Shown one piece after another: positions 8,885 through 17,386 of a DNA stretch of 64,000 bases. Position 1 is the first letter of the stretch. The number at the start of each line of letters is the position of its first letter. Source of the stretch: Halolamina rubra (GTDB taxonomy: Archaea; Halobacteriota; Halobacteria; Halobacteriales; Haloferacaceae); assembly GCF_000739555.1 (NCBI RefSeq), contig NZ_BBJN01000025.1:1-64000 (forward strand), given 5' to 3'. The notes under the pieces are model-generated. The model searched no databases, was not told the DNA's origin, and saw nothing but the letters and a program-made list of their open reading frames with translations. Both the position numbers and the translations under genes were made by a program.

Positions 8885-10156
8885 TCAGCGGCGACGCTCG
8901 GTCTCGATCGCCGCGAGCTGGTTCAGCGCGAGCACCGTGCGCAGCGGCGTCCCGGCGTCGCCGCGGTCGAACAGCAGGCCGTCGGTCTCCCGCACGTGGT
9001 CGAGCACGACCTCAGAGGCGTGCTCGGGCGCGCCCGCGATGCCGGCGTCGTGGCGGTCGACCCACTCCATCACGCGCAGGTCGGACTTCGAGTCGCCCAT
9101 GACGAGCGCGAACGGGTCGTCGATCCCGAGCACGTCGAAGGCGGCCTCGACGCCGGCGACCTTGTCGAGTTCGAGCGAGGTGATCTCCGCGGCGTCGGCC
9201 TCGTAGTAGCCAACGTCGACGCGCTCGAACAGCTCCCGGGCCGGCTCCGGCACGTCGACACGTCTCGGGACGGGCGCGTCGACGCGGTCCAGCACGGCCG
9301 CGATCTCGTCGTCGGCGCTCGCGTAGAACGACCGGGCCCAGCCCGCGGCGTCGCCCTCGATGCCCGTCTCCTCGGCGACCGCGCGGCCGAGCGAGTCGAT
9401 CTGGTGGCGCAGCGCCTCGTCGATCACCGCCCGCGCGTCGTCGCTGCCGGTCTCGTGGTTGGGTTTGAGCGTGACGCTGAACTCGTTGCCCTGCAGGTGA
9501 CAGCCCCGCGCGACCGCCGTCGGCGCGTCGCCGAGCGCGCTCGAGCGCACCTGCTCGAACACGCGGCGGACCGACGGCGCGAGCTCCTCGTACAGCAGCT
9601 GCTTGGTGTCGGAGCCGTGGCCGGGCGTGAACACGCCGTTGCCGGCCTCGTACACCACCGAGAGCTCGCCGGAGTGGACCAGTTCGCTTCCGAGCCCCTG
9701 GACGAGAAACCCCTTCACGTTCTCCAGGGTCTGGCCGGTGCAGATGACGATCGGCACGCCGGCGTCGTGGAGCTCCGTGAGCAGGTGCAGCGTCTCGCGG
9801 GGGATCTCGTTGTCCGTCCCGCCGGCCGAGCGCAGCGTCTCGTCCACGTCGAGTACGAGCGCGTTGACCGCCCGCCCTTCCCGCTCCCAGAGGTCGACCG
9901 CCCGTGTCGCCGTCTCCCGAGTCGCGCGGCCGGCGATCTCGGCGTAGGCGTCGCCGAAGGCGTCGGCGACGCGGGCGTTCCGGCTCTCGTAGTCCGCGCG
10001 GGCGGTCTCCCACCGCTCCAGCGCCGCCGTCGAGTCGACCGGCGGGAACAGCTCCACGAAGTCACGCAGGGAGCGGATCGACGCGGTGTCGAACTCGTCG
10101 TAGAGCCGGTCGAGCCGTTCGCGGTGGTCGACGCCGGGGCGGTCGCGGTTTCGCAT
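8885..10156 (-). CDS. HAD-superfamily hydrolase (Cof/sugar-phosphatase-like), haloarchaeal
   Basis: 423 residues. HAD motif I is ALVLDVDETLRSAGG (nucleophile D in DVDET), motif II ICTGQT, and motif IV LVMGDSKSDLRVMEW near the C-terminus. A roughly 90-residue N-terminal helical extension (RLYDEFDTASIRSLRDFVELFPP) precedes the catalytic core, which is longer than ordinary Cof phosphatases and appears to be a haloarchaeal variant. The large cap between motifs II and IV indicates a C2-cap phosphatase. It is divergent from glucose dehydrogenase with only 61 nt between starts, so it may be co-regulated and act on a sugar phosphate; that is inference. Confidence 0.75.
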   Translation of the reverse strand: MRNRDRPGVDHRERLDRLYDEFDTASIRSLRDFVELFPPVDSTAALERWETARADYESRNARVADAFGDAYAEIAGRATRETATRAVDLWEREGRAVNALVLDVDETLRSAGGTDNEIPRETLHLLTELHDAGVPIVICTGQTLENVKGFLVQGLGSELVHSGELSVVYEAGNGVFTPGHGSDTKQLLYEELAPSVRRVFEQVRSSALGDAPTAVARGCHLQGNEFSVTLKPNHETGSDDARAVIDEALRHQIDSLGRAVAEETGIEGDAAGWARSFYASADDEIAAVLDRVDAPVPRRVDVPEPARELFERVDVGYYEADAAEITSLELDKVAGVEAAFDVLGIDDPFALVMGDSKSDLRVMEWVDRHDAGIAGAPEHASEVVLDHVRETDGLLFDRGDAGTPLRTVLALNQLAAIETERRR

Positions 10157-10161
10157 GGCTC

Positions 10162-10192
10162 AAAAGTTTACTCACTATAGGATAAACGTTTT
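10162..10192. promoter_or_regulatory. Divergent promoter/operator, imperfect palindrome (HAD gene / gdh)
   Basis: The AT-rich 61-nt gap between the HAD gene and glucose dehydrogenase carries AAAAGTTTA (10162-10170) and TAAACGTTTT (10183-10192), inverted copies with one extra G, around ACTATAGG. TACT-N8-GATA (10168-10183) resembles the TrmB consensus TACT-N7/8-GAGTA imperfectly. Likely the gdh/gfcR promoter and a regulator site. Confidence 0.5.
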
Positions 10193-10217
10193 GTGCAGCT
10201 GTGCGGTAGGGGGTGAC

Positions 10218-11258
10218 ATGGACGCAGTCGTACTCGAGGAAAACGGATCGCCGCGGCTCGTCGACCGGCCGCGGCCGGAGCCCGGGCCGGGCGAGGTGCT
10301 GGTCCGGATCGACCGCGTCGGCGTCGACGGCACCGACCGCGAGGTCGTCGCCGGCGCCCACGGCGAGGTCGCGGGGTCGATGGTGCTTGGCCACGAGGCC
10401 GTCGGCAGCGTCGCCGACCCCAACGGGACCGCGTTCGAGCCCGGCGAGACGGTCGTGCCGACCGTCCGGCGGCCGCCAGGGGACTACAACGAGTACTTCC
10501 GGCGGGGCGAGCCCGACATGGCGCCGATGGACGCGACCGTCGAGTGCGGCATCGACGGCGCCGACGGGTTCATGGCCGAGTACGTCGCCGTCCCCAGCGA
10601 GTTCCTCCTCCGGCTCCCCGAGCGGCTGGCGCCCGCGGGCTTCCTGGTCGAGCCGCTGTCGATCACGGCGAAGGCCCTGGAGCTGGTCGCGGCCTCCCGC
10701 GAGCCGTTCACCTGGGAGCGCGAGCGCGCGCTCGTGCTCGGGACGGGCTCGTTGGGGCTGCTCACGGTCCCGGTGCTGGAGGACCGGTTCGAGGAGGTGT
10801 ACTGTCTGGGTCGCCGGGACCGCGACGACCCCGCGGTCGAGCTGGCGCGCGAGGCCGGCGCGACGTACGTCGACTCGCGGGAGACCGCCGTCGACGAGAT
10901 CCCGGACGCCCACGCACCGATGGACCTCGTCGTCGAGGCGACCGGCCACGCGCCACACGCCGTCGGCGCCGCGGCCGCGCTGGCGCCGAACGGCGTCGCG
11001 GCGCTGCTGGGGGTGCCCGGCGACCACGAGGCGTCGGTCGAACTCGGCGAGCTCCACCGCGAGCTGGTCGTCGGCAACCGCGCCCTGATCGGCTCGGTGA
11101 ACGCGGGGTACAGCCACTTCGAGCGGGCCGTCGAGTGGCTGGACGCGCTGCCGCCGTCGATCGTCGACGCCTTCACCGAGCACGTCTACCCCATGGACCG
11201 GTTCGAGGCGGCGCTGGACAGCGACGTTATCAAGACGGCGGTCGAACCCCACCCATGA
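10218..11258 (+). CDS. gdh: Glucose dehydrogenase (zinc-type MDR family)
   Basis: 346 residues. It oxidises glucose with NAD(P)+ to gluconolactone, the first step of the haloarchaeal semi-phosphorylative Entner-Doudoroff pathway. The catalytic-zinc ligands follow the haloarchaeal enzyme, with Asp instead of Cys: D37 (RVGVDGTDREV) and H59-E60 (VLGHEAVG). Also visible are the substrate-loop Glu in LVEPLSITAKALE and the Rossmann glycine motif LGTGSLGLL. The start is ATG 10218 (MDAVVLEENGSPRLVDRP), after a GGGGGTGA purine run. Its last four bases overlap the start of gfcR (ATGA), so the two are one transcript. Weaker alternative: a related aldose dehydrogenase. Confidence 0.9.
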   Translation: MDAVVLEENGSPRLVDRPRPEPGPGEVLVRIDRVGVDGTDREVVAGAHGEVAGSMVLGHEAVGSVADPNGTAFEPGETVVPTVRRPPGDYNEYFRRGEPDMAPMDATVECGIDGADGFMAEYVAVPSEFLLRLPERLAPAGFLVEPLSITAKALELVAASREPFTWERERALVLGTGSLGLLTVPVLEDRFEEVYCLGRRDRDDPAVELAREAGATYVDSRETAVDEIPDAHAPMDLVVEATGHAPHAVGAAAALAPNGVAALLGVPGDHEASVELGELHRELVVGNRALIGSVNAGYSHFERAVEWLDALPPSIVDAFTEHVYPMDRFEAALDSDVIKTAVEPHP

Positions 11259-11875
11259 AGAACGTCGACGACCTGATCGAGGACGCGCGATCGCTCGCCG
11301 ACCGGGGGTTCTCGAAGGGGGAGATCGCCGACGAACTCAACGTCTCCCGGCAGACCGCCTCCTGGCTGGTCGAGCGCGCCGGCGCGACGCCGGTCCAGAG
11401 CGGCGGCCCCGGCGACATCCACGTCGACTGGTCGGCGGTCGGCCGGGACTCCGCCCGGCTGGGCCACGTCGCCGCGGCGCTGGCGGACCTGCTCTCGAAG
11501 AAGGGCGAGGACGTGGACCTCACCGTCGGCGTCGAGAAGGCCGGCGGCCCGCTGGCGACGACCGTCGCGACGGAGCTGGACACCGACCTCGCGACGTACA
11601 CCCCGCGCAAACACCAGTGGGAGGAGGGGAGCATCGACGACCTCGAGGGCGGCTTCTCCCGGAACTTCGCGGAGGTTCGCGAGCGGGACTGCTACATCGT
11701 CGACGACACGATCACCTCGGGGACGACGATGCAGGAGACGATCGACGCCGTGCGCGCCCGCGGCGGCGAGCCGGTCGCCTGCGGCGTGCTCGCGGACAAA
11801 CAGGGGCTCGACGAGGTCGACGGCGTCCCGGTGTACTCGCTGCTGCAGGTGATCCGGGTCGGCGACGGCGACTGA
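11255..11875 (+). CDS. gfcR: GfcR-type regulator of sugar catabolism (HTH plus PRTase-like domain)
   Basis: 206 residues. The N-terminal helix-turn-helix GFSKGEIADELNVSRQTASWL (about 18-38) is followed by a phosphoribosyltransferase-like domain with the PRPP-binding signature CYIVDDTITSGTTMQET near residue 150. These proteins were once annotated as orotate phosphoribosyltransferase-like; in Haloferax, GfcR is the activator of glucose and fructose degradation genes. Here it is translationally coupled (ATGA overlap) to glucose dehydrogenase and faces KDG kinase and gluconate dehydratase, exactly the pathway it would control. The intact PRPP loop suggests ligand binding rather than catalysis. 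Confidence 0.88.
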   Translation: MKNVDDLIEDARSLADRGFSKGEIADELNVSRQTASWLVERAGATPVQSGGPGDIHVDWSAVGRDSARLGHVAAALADLLSKKGEDVDLTVGVEKAGGPLATTVATELDTDLATYTPRKHQWEEGSIDDLEGGFSRNFAEVRERDCYIVDDTITSGTTMQETIDAVRARGGEPVACGVLADKQGLDEVDGVPVYSLLQVIRVGDGD

Positions 11876-11890
11876 GCGTCGACGCCCCGT

Positions 11891-12871
11891 TCAGCGGTCG
11901 ATCCCGCCCGCTCCGCCCTCCAGCACCGCAGCGACTTCGTCGGGCGTCACGACCGCGGCGTCGCCGGCGAGGGTTCGCTTCAGCGCCGCCGTCGCGGCCG
12001 CGACTTCGAGCGCCCCGGGGACCGACTCCCCGGCCAGCCGGCTCGCCAGCAGGCCGCCGACGAACGCGTCGCCCGTGCCGACGGGGTCGACGGTGTCGGT
12101 CGCCAGCGCGTCCTGTTCGTACGTTTCGCCGTCGTGTGCAGCGACAGCACCGGCGTCGCCGCGGGTGACGACGACCAGGTCGCAGCCGTAGTCGGCCGCG
12201 AGGTTCCTGGCGACCGTCGCCGCCTCGCCGTCGCGGTCCAGGACGGTCGCGGCGTCGCGATCGGCGACGACCAGCACGTCGACGTGGTCGAGCAGCGGGC
12301 GGATCGTCGCCGCGGCCTCCTCGGGCGCCCAGAGCTTCGCGCGGTAGTTGAGGTCGAACGCGCGGGTCGCCCCGGCCTCGCCCGCAGCCACGAGCAGTTC
12401 CTCGATCGTCTCGACGAGCGTCTCCGAGAGCGCGGGCGTGATCCCGCTGGTGTAGAACGCGTCGGCCGCACGGATGCGGTCGACCGCGAGTTCGTCGGGC
12501 GTCGCCGTCCGGACGGCGGCGTCCGCGCGGTCGTACACCACCGAGGTGCCGCGGGGCTCGCCGCCCGGTTCGAGGTAGTACGTCCCCACGCGGCCCTCGC
12601 CGCTCGCGACGAGCGGTTCGACGCCGTGTTCGCGGACGCCGCGCTCGACCCGGCGGCCGAGCGGCGAGTCGGGGAGCTTCGACAGCCACGCCGCGTCGCA
12701 GCCGAGTCGGCCCGCGGCGACGGCGACGTTGCTCTCGGCGCCGCCGACGTGGACCGCGAGGTCGTCGGTCGTCTCGAGTCGCTCGCCGGCGGGCGGGCTG
12801 TACCGCAGCATGCTCTCGCCGAACGTCGCGAGCGTCGGCGCGGGGTCGTCGTCGAAGGCGGGCAGGCTCAT
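11891..12871 (-). CDS. kdgK: 2-keto-3-deoxygluconate kinase (PfkB family)
   Basis: 326 residues. Phosphorylates 2-keto-3-deoxygluconate to KDPG in the semi-phosphorylative Entner-Doudoroff pathway. PfkB signatures are VHVGGAESNVAVAAGRLG (substrate-binding, about 40-57) and the anion hole/catalytic loop DTVDPVGTGDAFVGGLLA near the C-terminus, with catalytic Asp in GTGDAF. ATG 12871 overlaps the stop of gluconate dehydratase (TGA 12868-12870), so kdgK is the promoter-distal gene of a kdgA-gad-kdgK operon. It is convergent with gfcR (15-nt gap). The frame is open further upstream, but that part is a shadow of gad. Confidence 0.9.
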   Translation of the reverse strand: MSLPAFDDDPAPTLATFGESMLRYSPPAGERLETTDDLAVHVGGAESNVAVAAGRLGCDAAWLSKLPDSPLGRRVERGVREHGVEPLVASGEGRVGTYYLEPGGEPRGTSVVYDRADAAVRTATPDELAVDRIRAADAFYTSGITPALSETLVETIEELLVAAGEAGATRAFDLNYRAKLWAPEEAAATIRPLLDHVDVLVVADRDAATVLDRDGEAATVARNLAADYGCDLVVVTRGDAGAVAAHDGETYEQDALATDTVDPVGTGDAFVGGLLASRLAGESVPGALEVAAATAALKRTLAGDAAVVTPDEVAAVLEGGAGGIDR

Positions 12872-14102
12872 ACGGGGTCGAACAGTTCCTCGCCCTCGAC
12901 CAAGTGTTCCTCGACGGCGTCGAGGTCGAGCGTGACGCCGAGGCCGGGCTGCTCGGGCACCTCGATGGAGCCGTCGACGATCACGTCCTCCTCGACCAGC
13001 TCCTCCCACCAGCCGAGCTCGTAGGAGTGGTACTCGACGGCTAGCGAGTTCGGGACGGCGGCGCGACGTGGGCCGCTGCGACCGTCGCGATCGGCGAGGC
13101 GACGTTGTGCATCGCCACGGGGACGTAGTACTGGTTCGCCACGTCGGCGATCTTCCGGGTCTCGCGCATCCCGCCGACCTTCGGCAGGTCCGGGGCGACG
13201 ATGTCGACGGCCTGGTCCTCGATCAGTCGGCGGAGCTCGGTCACGCGGTAGCGGTTCTCCCCGACCGTGATCGGCGTCGTCGTCGACTTGGTGACCTCCG
13301 CCTGCACGTCGAGGTTCTCGGGGGGAACGGGGTCCTCGAGCCACCACACGTCGTACGGTTCGAGCTTCTCGGCGAGGCGCTTGGCGCTGCCGCCGGAGAA
13401 CGTCCAGTGGCAGTCGAACGCCACGTCCGCGCGATCCTTCACGCGCTCGGTGACCGCCTCGACGATGTCGACCTTGTGGCGGATTTCGCCCGGCCGCAGG
13501 TGGCGGTTCGCGCGGTCCTTCTCCAGCCCGCTGGGCACGTCGAGGTCGAACTTCAGCGCGTCGTAGCCAAGCTCCTCGACGACGCGCTCGGCCTCGTCGG
13601 CGCAGGCCTCGGGGTCGGCTTCCTCCTCCGTGTGGCAGTCGCAGTAGACGCGCACTTCGTCGCGGTACTTGCCGCCCAGGAGCTGGTACGCCGGTAGGTC
13701 GAGGATCTTCCCCGCGAGGTCGTGCAGCGCCACCTCGATGCCGGAGATCGCGGTGACGGTGACGCCCTCGACGGAGCCCTCGCCGGACATCTTCTGGATC
13801 AGGTGCTCGTACAGCCGGTCGATGTCCAGCGGGTTCTCGCCGATCAGGAACGGCTTCATGCGCTCGATCAGTTCGGGCACGCCGGCGCCCCAGTACGCCT
13901 CGCCCGTGCCGACGACGCCGGCGTCGGTGTACACCCGGACGAGCGTCCACGGGAAGTTGCCGTCGACCATCGCCGTCTGCACGTCGGTGATCTCGACGTC
14001 CCGCCCGCCGCCGCGCTCGCCGGTGGCGCCCATCGTCTCCGCCGAGAGCTCCCGCATCGTGTACTCCGCGTTCGGATCGTGGAGCTCCGAGTAGTCGACC
14101 AT
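12868..14102 (-). pseudogene. gad: D-gluconate dehydratase (enolase superfamily), broken by an apparent 1-base deletion
   Basis: Dehydrates gluconate to 2-keto-3-deoxygluconate. N-terminal MVDYSELHDPNAEYTMREL, FDCHWTFSGGSAK, WWLEDPVPPEN and PITVGENRYR carry the Mg2+ ligands and catalytic residues of the mandelate racemase/gluconate dehydratase family. The reading frame breaks near 13060: after TVAAAHVA it gives a short false end, while the expected AAVPNSLAVEYHSYELGWWEE ... FDPV continues in another frame to 12868. One added base in the GC-rich stretch (coding GCGCCGCC to GCGGCCGCC) gives 411 residues, the length I recall for the Haloferax enzyme. Probable sequencing error; if real, the pathway would be cut. 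Confidence 0.85.
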
Positions 14103-14111
14103 GCCGAACGG

Positions 14112-14129
14112 TTACTACACGCGTAGTAA
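14112..14129. promoter_or_regulatory. Inverted repeat upstream of gad, TrmB-like operator candidate
   Basis: TTACTACACGCGTAGTAA has arms TTACTAC and GTAGTAA around four bases. It contains TACT-N8-AGTA, close to the published Halobacterium TrmB site TACT-N7/8-GAGTA. It sits in the 31-nt gap between the kdgA stop and the gad start, with a TrmB-like gene 1 kb away. Confidence 0.5.
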
Positions 14130-14133
14130 AAGA

Positions 14134-15045
14134 TTACTCCAACAGACCCAGCTCCGCCAGTTCCTCCCGGAGCGCCGCGCTGTCGTCGTCGTCCATCCGC
14201 CGGAGCGGCGAGCGCAGCGGCCCGGCGTCGAAACCGCGGTGGCCGAGTGCCTCCTTCACCCCGGCCATGTAGGGGCCGCGCTTGATCGCGTCCCGGACCT
14301 CGTAGACGCGCTCCTGCAGTTCCGCGGCGCGCTCGCGGTCGCCGGCGTCGTAGGCGTCGTACAGGTCGACGACGAGTTCGGGGAACGCGTTGGCGACGGC
14401 CGACACCATCCCCGTACAGCCGAGGTCGAGGCCGGGCTTGAGCAGCGAGTCCGACCCCGCGAGAAAGGTGAGGTCGTCGTGGGCGGCGACAGCCTGCCCG
14501 AGCCACGGCACGTCCTTCGAGGAGTCCTTCAGGCCGGCGAGATTGTCGATTTCTGCGAGCTCGGCGAGCGTCTCGAGGGAGAGATCGTTGCCGGTCTTCG
14601 AGGGGATGTGGTAGACGTACACCGGGCAGTCGACGGCGGCACAGACGGTGCGGTAGTGCGCGACCGCGGCGTCGCCGTCCAGCGGGTAGTAGTACGGGGT
14701 GACGACGACGACGCCGTCGGCGCCCGCGTCCTCGGCCGCCCGGGCGCGCTCGACCGTGCGGCGGGTCGCGGGTTCGCCGACGCCGGCGATCACCGGCACC
14801 TCGTCGCCGACCTCGTCGACGACGGCCCGGACGACCTCGTCGCGCTCCTCGGGGCCGAGCAGCGCGAACTCGCCGTTGGTCCCCAGCGGGAACACGCCGT
14901 GGACGCCGCGGTCGACGACGAAGCGGGCGTGGGCGGCGGTCGTCTCGGCGTCGAGCGCGCCGTCGTCGTCGAACGCGGTCACGGTCGGCGGGACGACGCC
15001 GCGCAGCGAGAGCGGGTCGGCGTCGCCGGGGTCGGGAGCGGACAT
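14134..15045 (-). CDS. kdgA: 2-keto-3-deoxy-(6-phospho)gluconate aldolase (DapA/NAL family)
   Basis: 303 residues. Cleaves KDPG (or KDG) to pyruvate and glyceraldehyde 3-phosphate (or glyceraldehyde). DapA-family class I features are visible: GTNGEFALLGPEER (substrate carboxylate loop), VVTPYYYPLDGD, the catalytic Tyr in VYVYHIPSKTGN and the Schiff-base Lys in NLAGLKDSSKD. The TIM-barrel length is normal. ATG 15045 is chosen because the upstream extension of the frame lacks family similarity. First gene of a minus-strand kdgA-gad-kdgK operon and divergent from the TrmB-like gene. Preference for phosphorylated substrate is inferred from the linked KDG kinase. Confidence 0.85.
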   Translation of the reverse strand: MSAPDPGDADPLSLRGVVPPTVTAFDDDGALDAETTAAHARFVVDRGVHGVFPLGTNGEFALLGPEERDEVVRAVVDEVGDEVPVIAGVGEPATRRTVERARAAEDAGADGVVVVTPYYYPLDGDAAVAHYRTVCAAVDCPVYVYHIPSKTGNDLSLETLAELAEIDNLAGLKDSSKDVPWLGQAVAAHDDLTFLAGSDSLLKPGLDLGCTGMVSAVANAFPELVVDLYDAYDAGDRERAAELQERVYEVRDAIKRGPYMAGVKEALGHRGFDAGPLRSPLRRMDDDDSAALREELAELGLLE

Positions 15046-15102
15046 GGGCGAGGGGTGGGGAGCCGGCGCCTTGGAACTACCGGGACGGGAATTCGGAAGC
15101 GA

Positions 15103-15119
15103 GTGAACGTTTATTTCAC
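15103..15119. promoter_or_regulatory. Divergent promoter region kdgA / trmB-like, with inverted repeat
   Basis: GTGAACGTTTATTTCAC (5-bp arms GTGAA / TTCAC, 7-nt spacer) lies in the AT-richest part of the 132-nt gap between the kdgA and trmB-like starts. TTTAT in its centre could be part of a TATA box for kdgA. Binding protein unknown. Confidence 0.4.
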
Positions 15120-15177
15120 CGGCCGGCGGCGGGACGGACGAACGGTGTTTATGTGACCGGGCGGGCATCCCCGGAGT

Positions 15178-16212
15178 ATGCACGACGACGACCTGCGCGT
15201 GTCGCTGGAGCGGGTCGGGGAGACGTTCGACTTCGGCGAGTACGAGATCGAGGCGTACCTGGCCGTGCTCGAGCACGGCCGGCTCTCCGCCACCGAGATC
15301 GCCGAGCGGACCGACATCCCCCAACCCCGCGTGTACGACACCGTCCGGAGCCTCGCGGAGCACGGCTTCGTCGAACTCCAGGAGTCACGGCCGATGAAGG
15401 TGCTCGCGGTCGACCCCGAGGAGGCGTTCGGCGGCGTCAGGTCGTCGCTGGACGAGCTCGTCAGCGGGCTCGAGCAGCGCTACACGGCGCCGGCCCGCGA
15501 CGCCGAGGCGGTGACGCTGATCAAGTCGCCGGCGACGATCGAGCGCTACCTGCGGGAGATCATCGACTCCGCGGAGTACGAGCTGCTGCTGTCGCTGACG
15601 CCCGACCTGCTCGCGGAGTTCGAGTCCGCGCTCCGGGCGAAGCGCGACGCCGGTGTCACGATCGAACTGCTGGTGTCGCCGGCCGCCGACGTGCCCGCGG
15701 CCGGCGAGTACGAGTACACCGCCGTGGCGACGACGGCCCGCTCCCGGCGCGGCATCACGACCCCCGTCGCCGCGGTCGCCGACGGCGAGTTCTCGCTGTA
15801 CGCGACTCGGGACGCGCTCAGCGGCGGCCCCGAGCGCTACGGCGTCGTGTTCAACCGCTCCGAGCTCGGCTTCCTCGTCTCGGGGTTCGTCTCCACGGTG
15901 CTGTGGGCCTCGGGGGAGACGCTCGCGATGACGCCCGAGCGCGACCTGCCGCGGCGCTACGCGTCGCTCCGGCGCTGTGTCGAGGAGCTCCAGGCGCTCT
16001 CCGGGCCGCTCCGGGCGAGCGTCGAGGGCCGGGACGTGTTGACGGGCGAGCCGCGGGACGTCGCGGGCGAGGTGGTCGAGACGACGCTCAACGACGAGGA
16101 GTCGATCGCCGCCTTCACCGTCGACACGGGCGAGGAGCAGGTCCGGGTCGGCGGCCGCGTCGCGGCGCTGGAGGACGTGGAGGCCCACCGGATCGAGATC
16201 GAGCGCGCCTAG
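15178..16212 (+). CDS. TrmB-family sugar-responsive transcription regulator
   Basis: 344 residues. The N-terminal winged HTH (about 20-85: EIEAYLAVLEHGRLSATEIAERT, then IPQPRVYDTVRSLAEHGFVEL) is the TrmB DNA-binding domain. It is followed by a helical linker and a TrmB-type sugar-binding C-terminal domain. In Halobacterium, TrmB represses gluconeogenesis and activates glycolysis and related genes in the absence of glucose, binding TACT-N7/8-GAGTA. Its position between kdgA and a ROK kinase, and candidate sites at 14112 and 23447, support a role in this cluster. ATG 15178. Its stop overlaps the convergent ROK gene by 4 nt. Confidence 0.85.
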   Translation: MHDDDLRVSLERVGETFDFGEYEIEAYLAVLEHGRLSATEIAERTDIPQPRVYDTVRSLAEHGFVELQESRPMKVLAVDPEEAFGGVRSSLDELVSGLEQRYTAPARDAEAVTLIKSPATIERYLREIIDSAEYELLLSLTPDLLAEFESALRAKRDAGVTIELLVSPAADVPAAGEYEYTAVATTARSRRGITTPVAAVADGEFSLYATRDALSGGPERYGVVFNRSELGFLVSGFVSTVLWASGETLAMTPERDLPRRYASLRRCVEELQALSGPLRASVEGRDVLTGEPRDVAGEVVETTLNDEESIAAFTVDTGEEQVRVGGRVAALEDVEAHRIEIERA

Positions 16213-17171
16213 GGGCGGAGCTGCGAGCGGTCGTTCCGGCCGGCGGTGATCGCGGCCGCCAGCGCGCCGCGGACGGTCGCCTCGTCGCCCAGCGACGTGA
16301 GCCGGACCTCCGGCACGTTCGTCATCACCAGCTCCGGCAGCCGCTCGCGGATCGGGTCGACGACCTGCTCGGGGTTGTTGCGGGCGACCGCGCCGCCGAC
16401 GTACACCACCAGCGGCGCGTACGCGTGGACGAGGTCGGCGACGCCGGCCGCGTTGTACGCCTGCATCCGCTCGATCACGCGCTCGGCGAGTGGGTCGTCC
16501 GCGGCCTCGAACACGTCTTTCGCGTCGATCTCGTCGAGGTCGAGATCCGTCGGCACGCCCTCCGTCTCGTGAACGTGGCGCGCGTGTCGGGGGATGTTCG
16601 TGCCCGAGCAGTACGCCTCCCAGTGGCCGTCGGCGCCGCAGCCGCAGGTGAGCCCGCCGATCTCGACGGTGTTGTGGCCGACCTCCGCGGCGTTGCCGTC
16701 CCAGCCCGAGAGCACCCGGCCGTCGACGGCGACCCCGGCGCCGATGCCCGAGGAGATCGTGAGGTACGCCATGTCGTCGGGCGTCCGGTCGGCGTAGAAC
16801 CGCTCGCCGACGACGCCCGCGTTGGCGTCGTTGAGCACCGACACCTCCGCGTCGAGCAGCTCCGACAGCGGCGCGGACAGCGGAACGCGGTCGACGTTCG
16901 GCCCGAGGTTCGCCGACCGCCCGAGCTCGCCGGCGGCCTTGTCCAGCGGGCCGATCGACGCGACGCTCCCGCGGACGATCTCGCCCGGGGCGACGCCGGC
17001 GTCGTCGAGCGCCTCCCGGGTCGCCGCGACCATCGCCTCGGCGACCGCGTCGCCGTCCGGGCCGCGAGGGGTCCGCCGGCGCGCGCGGCTCACGACGCTG
17101 CCGCTCTCGGGGCCGACGACCGCCTTGATGTTGCTCGCACCGAGGTCGACGCCGGCGTACCACGCGGTCAT
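16209..17171 (-). CDS. ROK-family sugar kinase (glucokinase-like)
   Basis: 320 residues. The N-terminal phosphate-binding motif is GVDLGASNIKAVVGPES. The ROK signature region (about residues 140-185) contains GAGVAVDGRVL, NAAEVGHNTVE and the zinc-binding CGCGADGHWEAYCSG, with the catalytic Asp region nearby. Most characterised ROK kinases with this zinc site phosphorylate glucose, fructose or N-acetyl amino sugars at C6. Because glucose oxidation here precedes phosphorylation at KDG level, the kinase may handle another hexose or supply glucose 6-phosphate for synthesis. ATG 17171 starts MTAWYAGVDLGASN; the longer frame upstream is not family-like. Confidence 0.85.
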   Translation of the reverse strand: MTAWYAGVDLGASNIKAVVGPESGSVVSRARRRTPRGPDGDAVAEAMVAATREALDDAGVAPGEIVRGSVASIGPLDKAAGELGRSANLGPNVDRVPLSAPLSELLDAEVSVLNDANAGVVGERFYADRTPDDMAYLTISSGIGAGVAVDGRVLSGWDGNAAEVGHNTVEIGGLTCGCGADGHWEAYCSGTNIPRHARHVHETEGVPTDLDLDEIDAKDVFEAADDPLAERVIERMQAYNAAGVADLVHAYAPLVVYVGGAVARNNPEQVVDPIRERLPELVMTNVPEVRLTSLGDEATVRGALAAAITAGRNDRSQLRP

Positions 17172-17239
17172 GCCGGCACCGTTCGAAGGAGAACCGTCTG
17201 AGATCGGTGCGGGCGCATGCTGTGAACTATTCTTTCGAA

Positions 17240-17258
17240 CGTAAGTAAATTTCTTACG
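17240..17258. promoter_or_regulatory. Inverted repeat CGTAAG-N7-CTTACG in ROK / oxidoreductase divergent promoter
   Basis: CGTAAGTAAATTTCTTACG is a perfect 6-bp inverted repeat around TAAATTT, the AT-rich island in the 215-nt gap between two divergent sugar genes. TAAATTT may be a TATA box. The CGTAAG/CTTACG half-site also occurs as CTTACG in front of the ABC-transporter operon (23453-23458), hinting at a common regulator. Confidence 0.5.
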
Positions 17259-17386
17259 CGTCGGTCGCAACCGTGTGGTGTGACTGACGCTACCACGCTG
17301 TTTTCGACCGTCGACGCGGGCCAGACACGTCGGGTTCGAGTGGGGATGACGCCGTCGACGCCGCCGACGGGGGAGGTGGCGGACGC

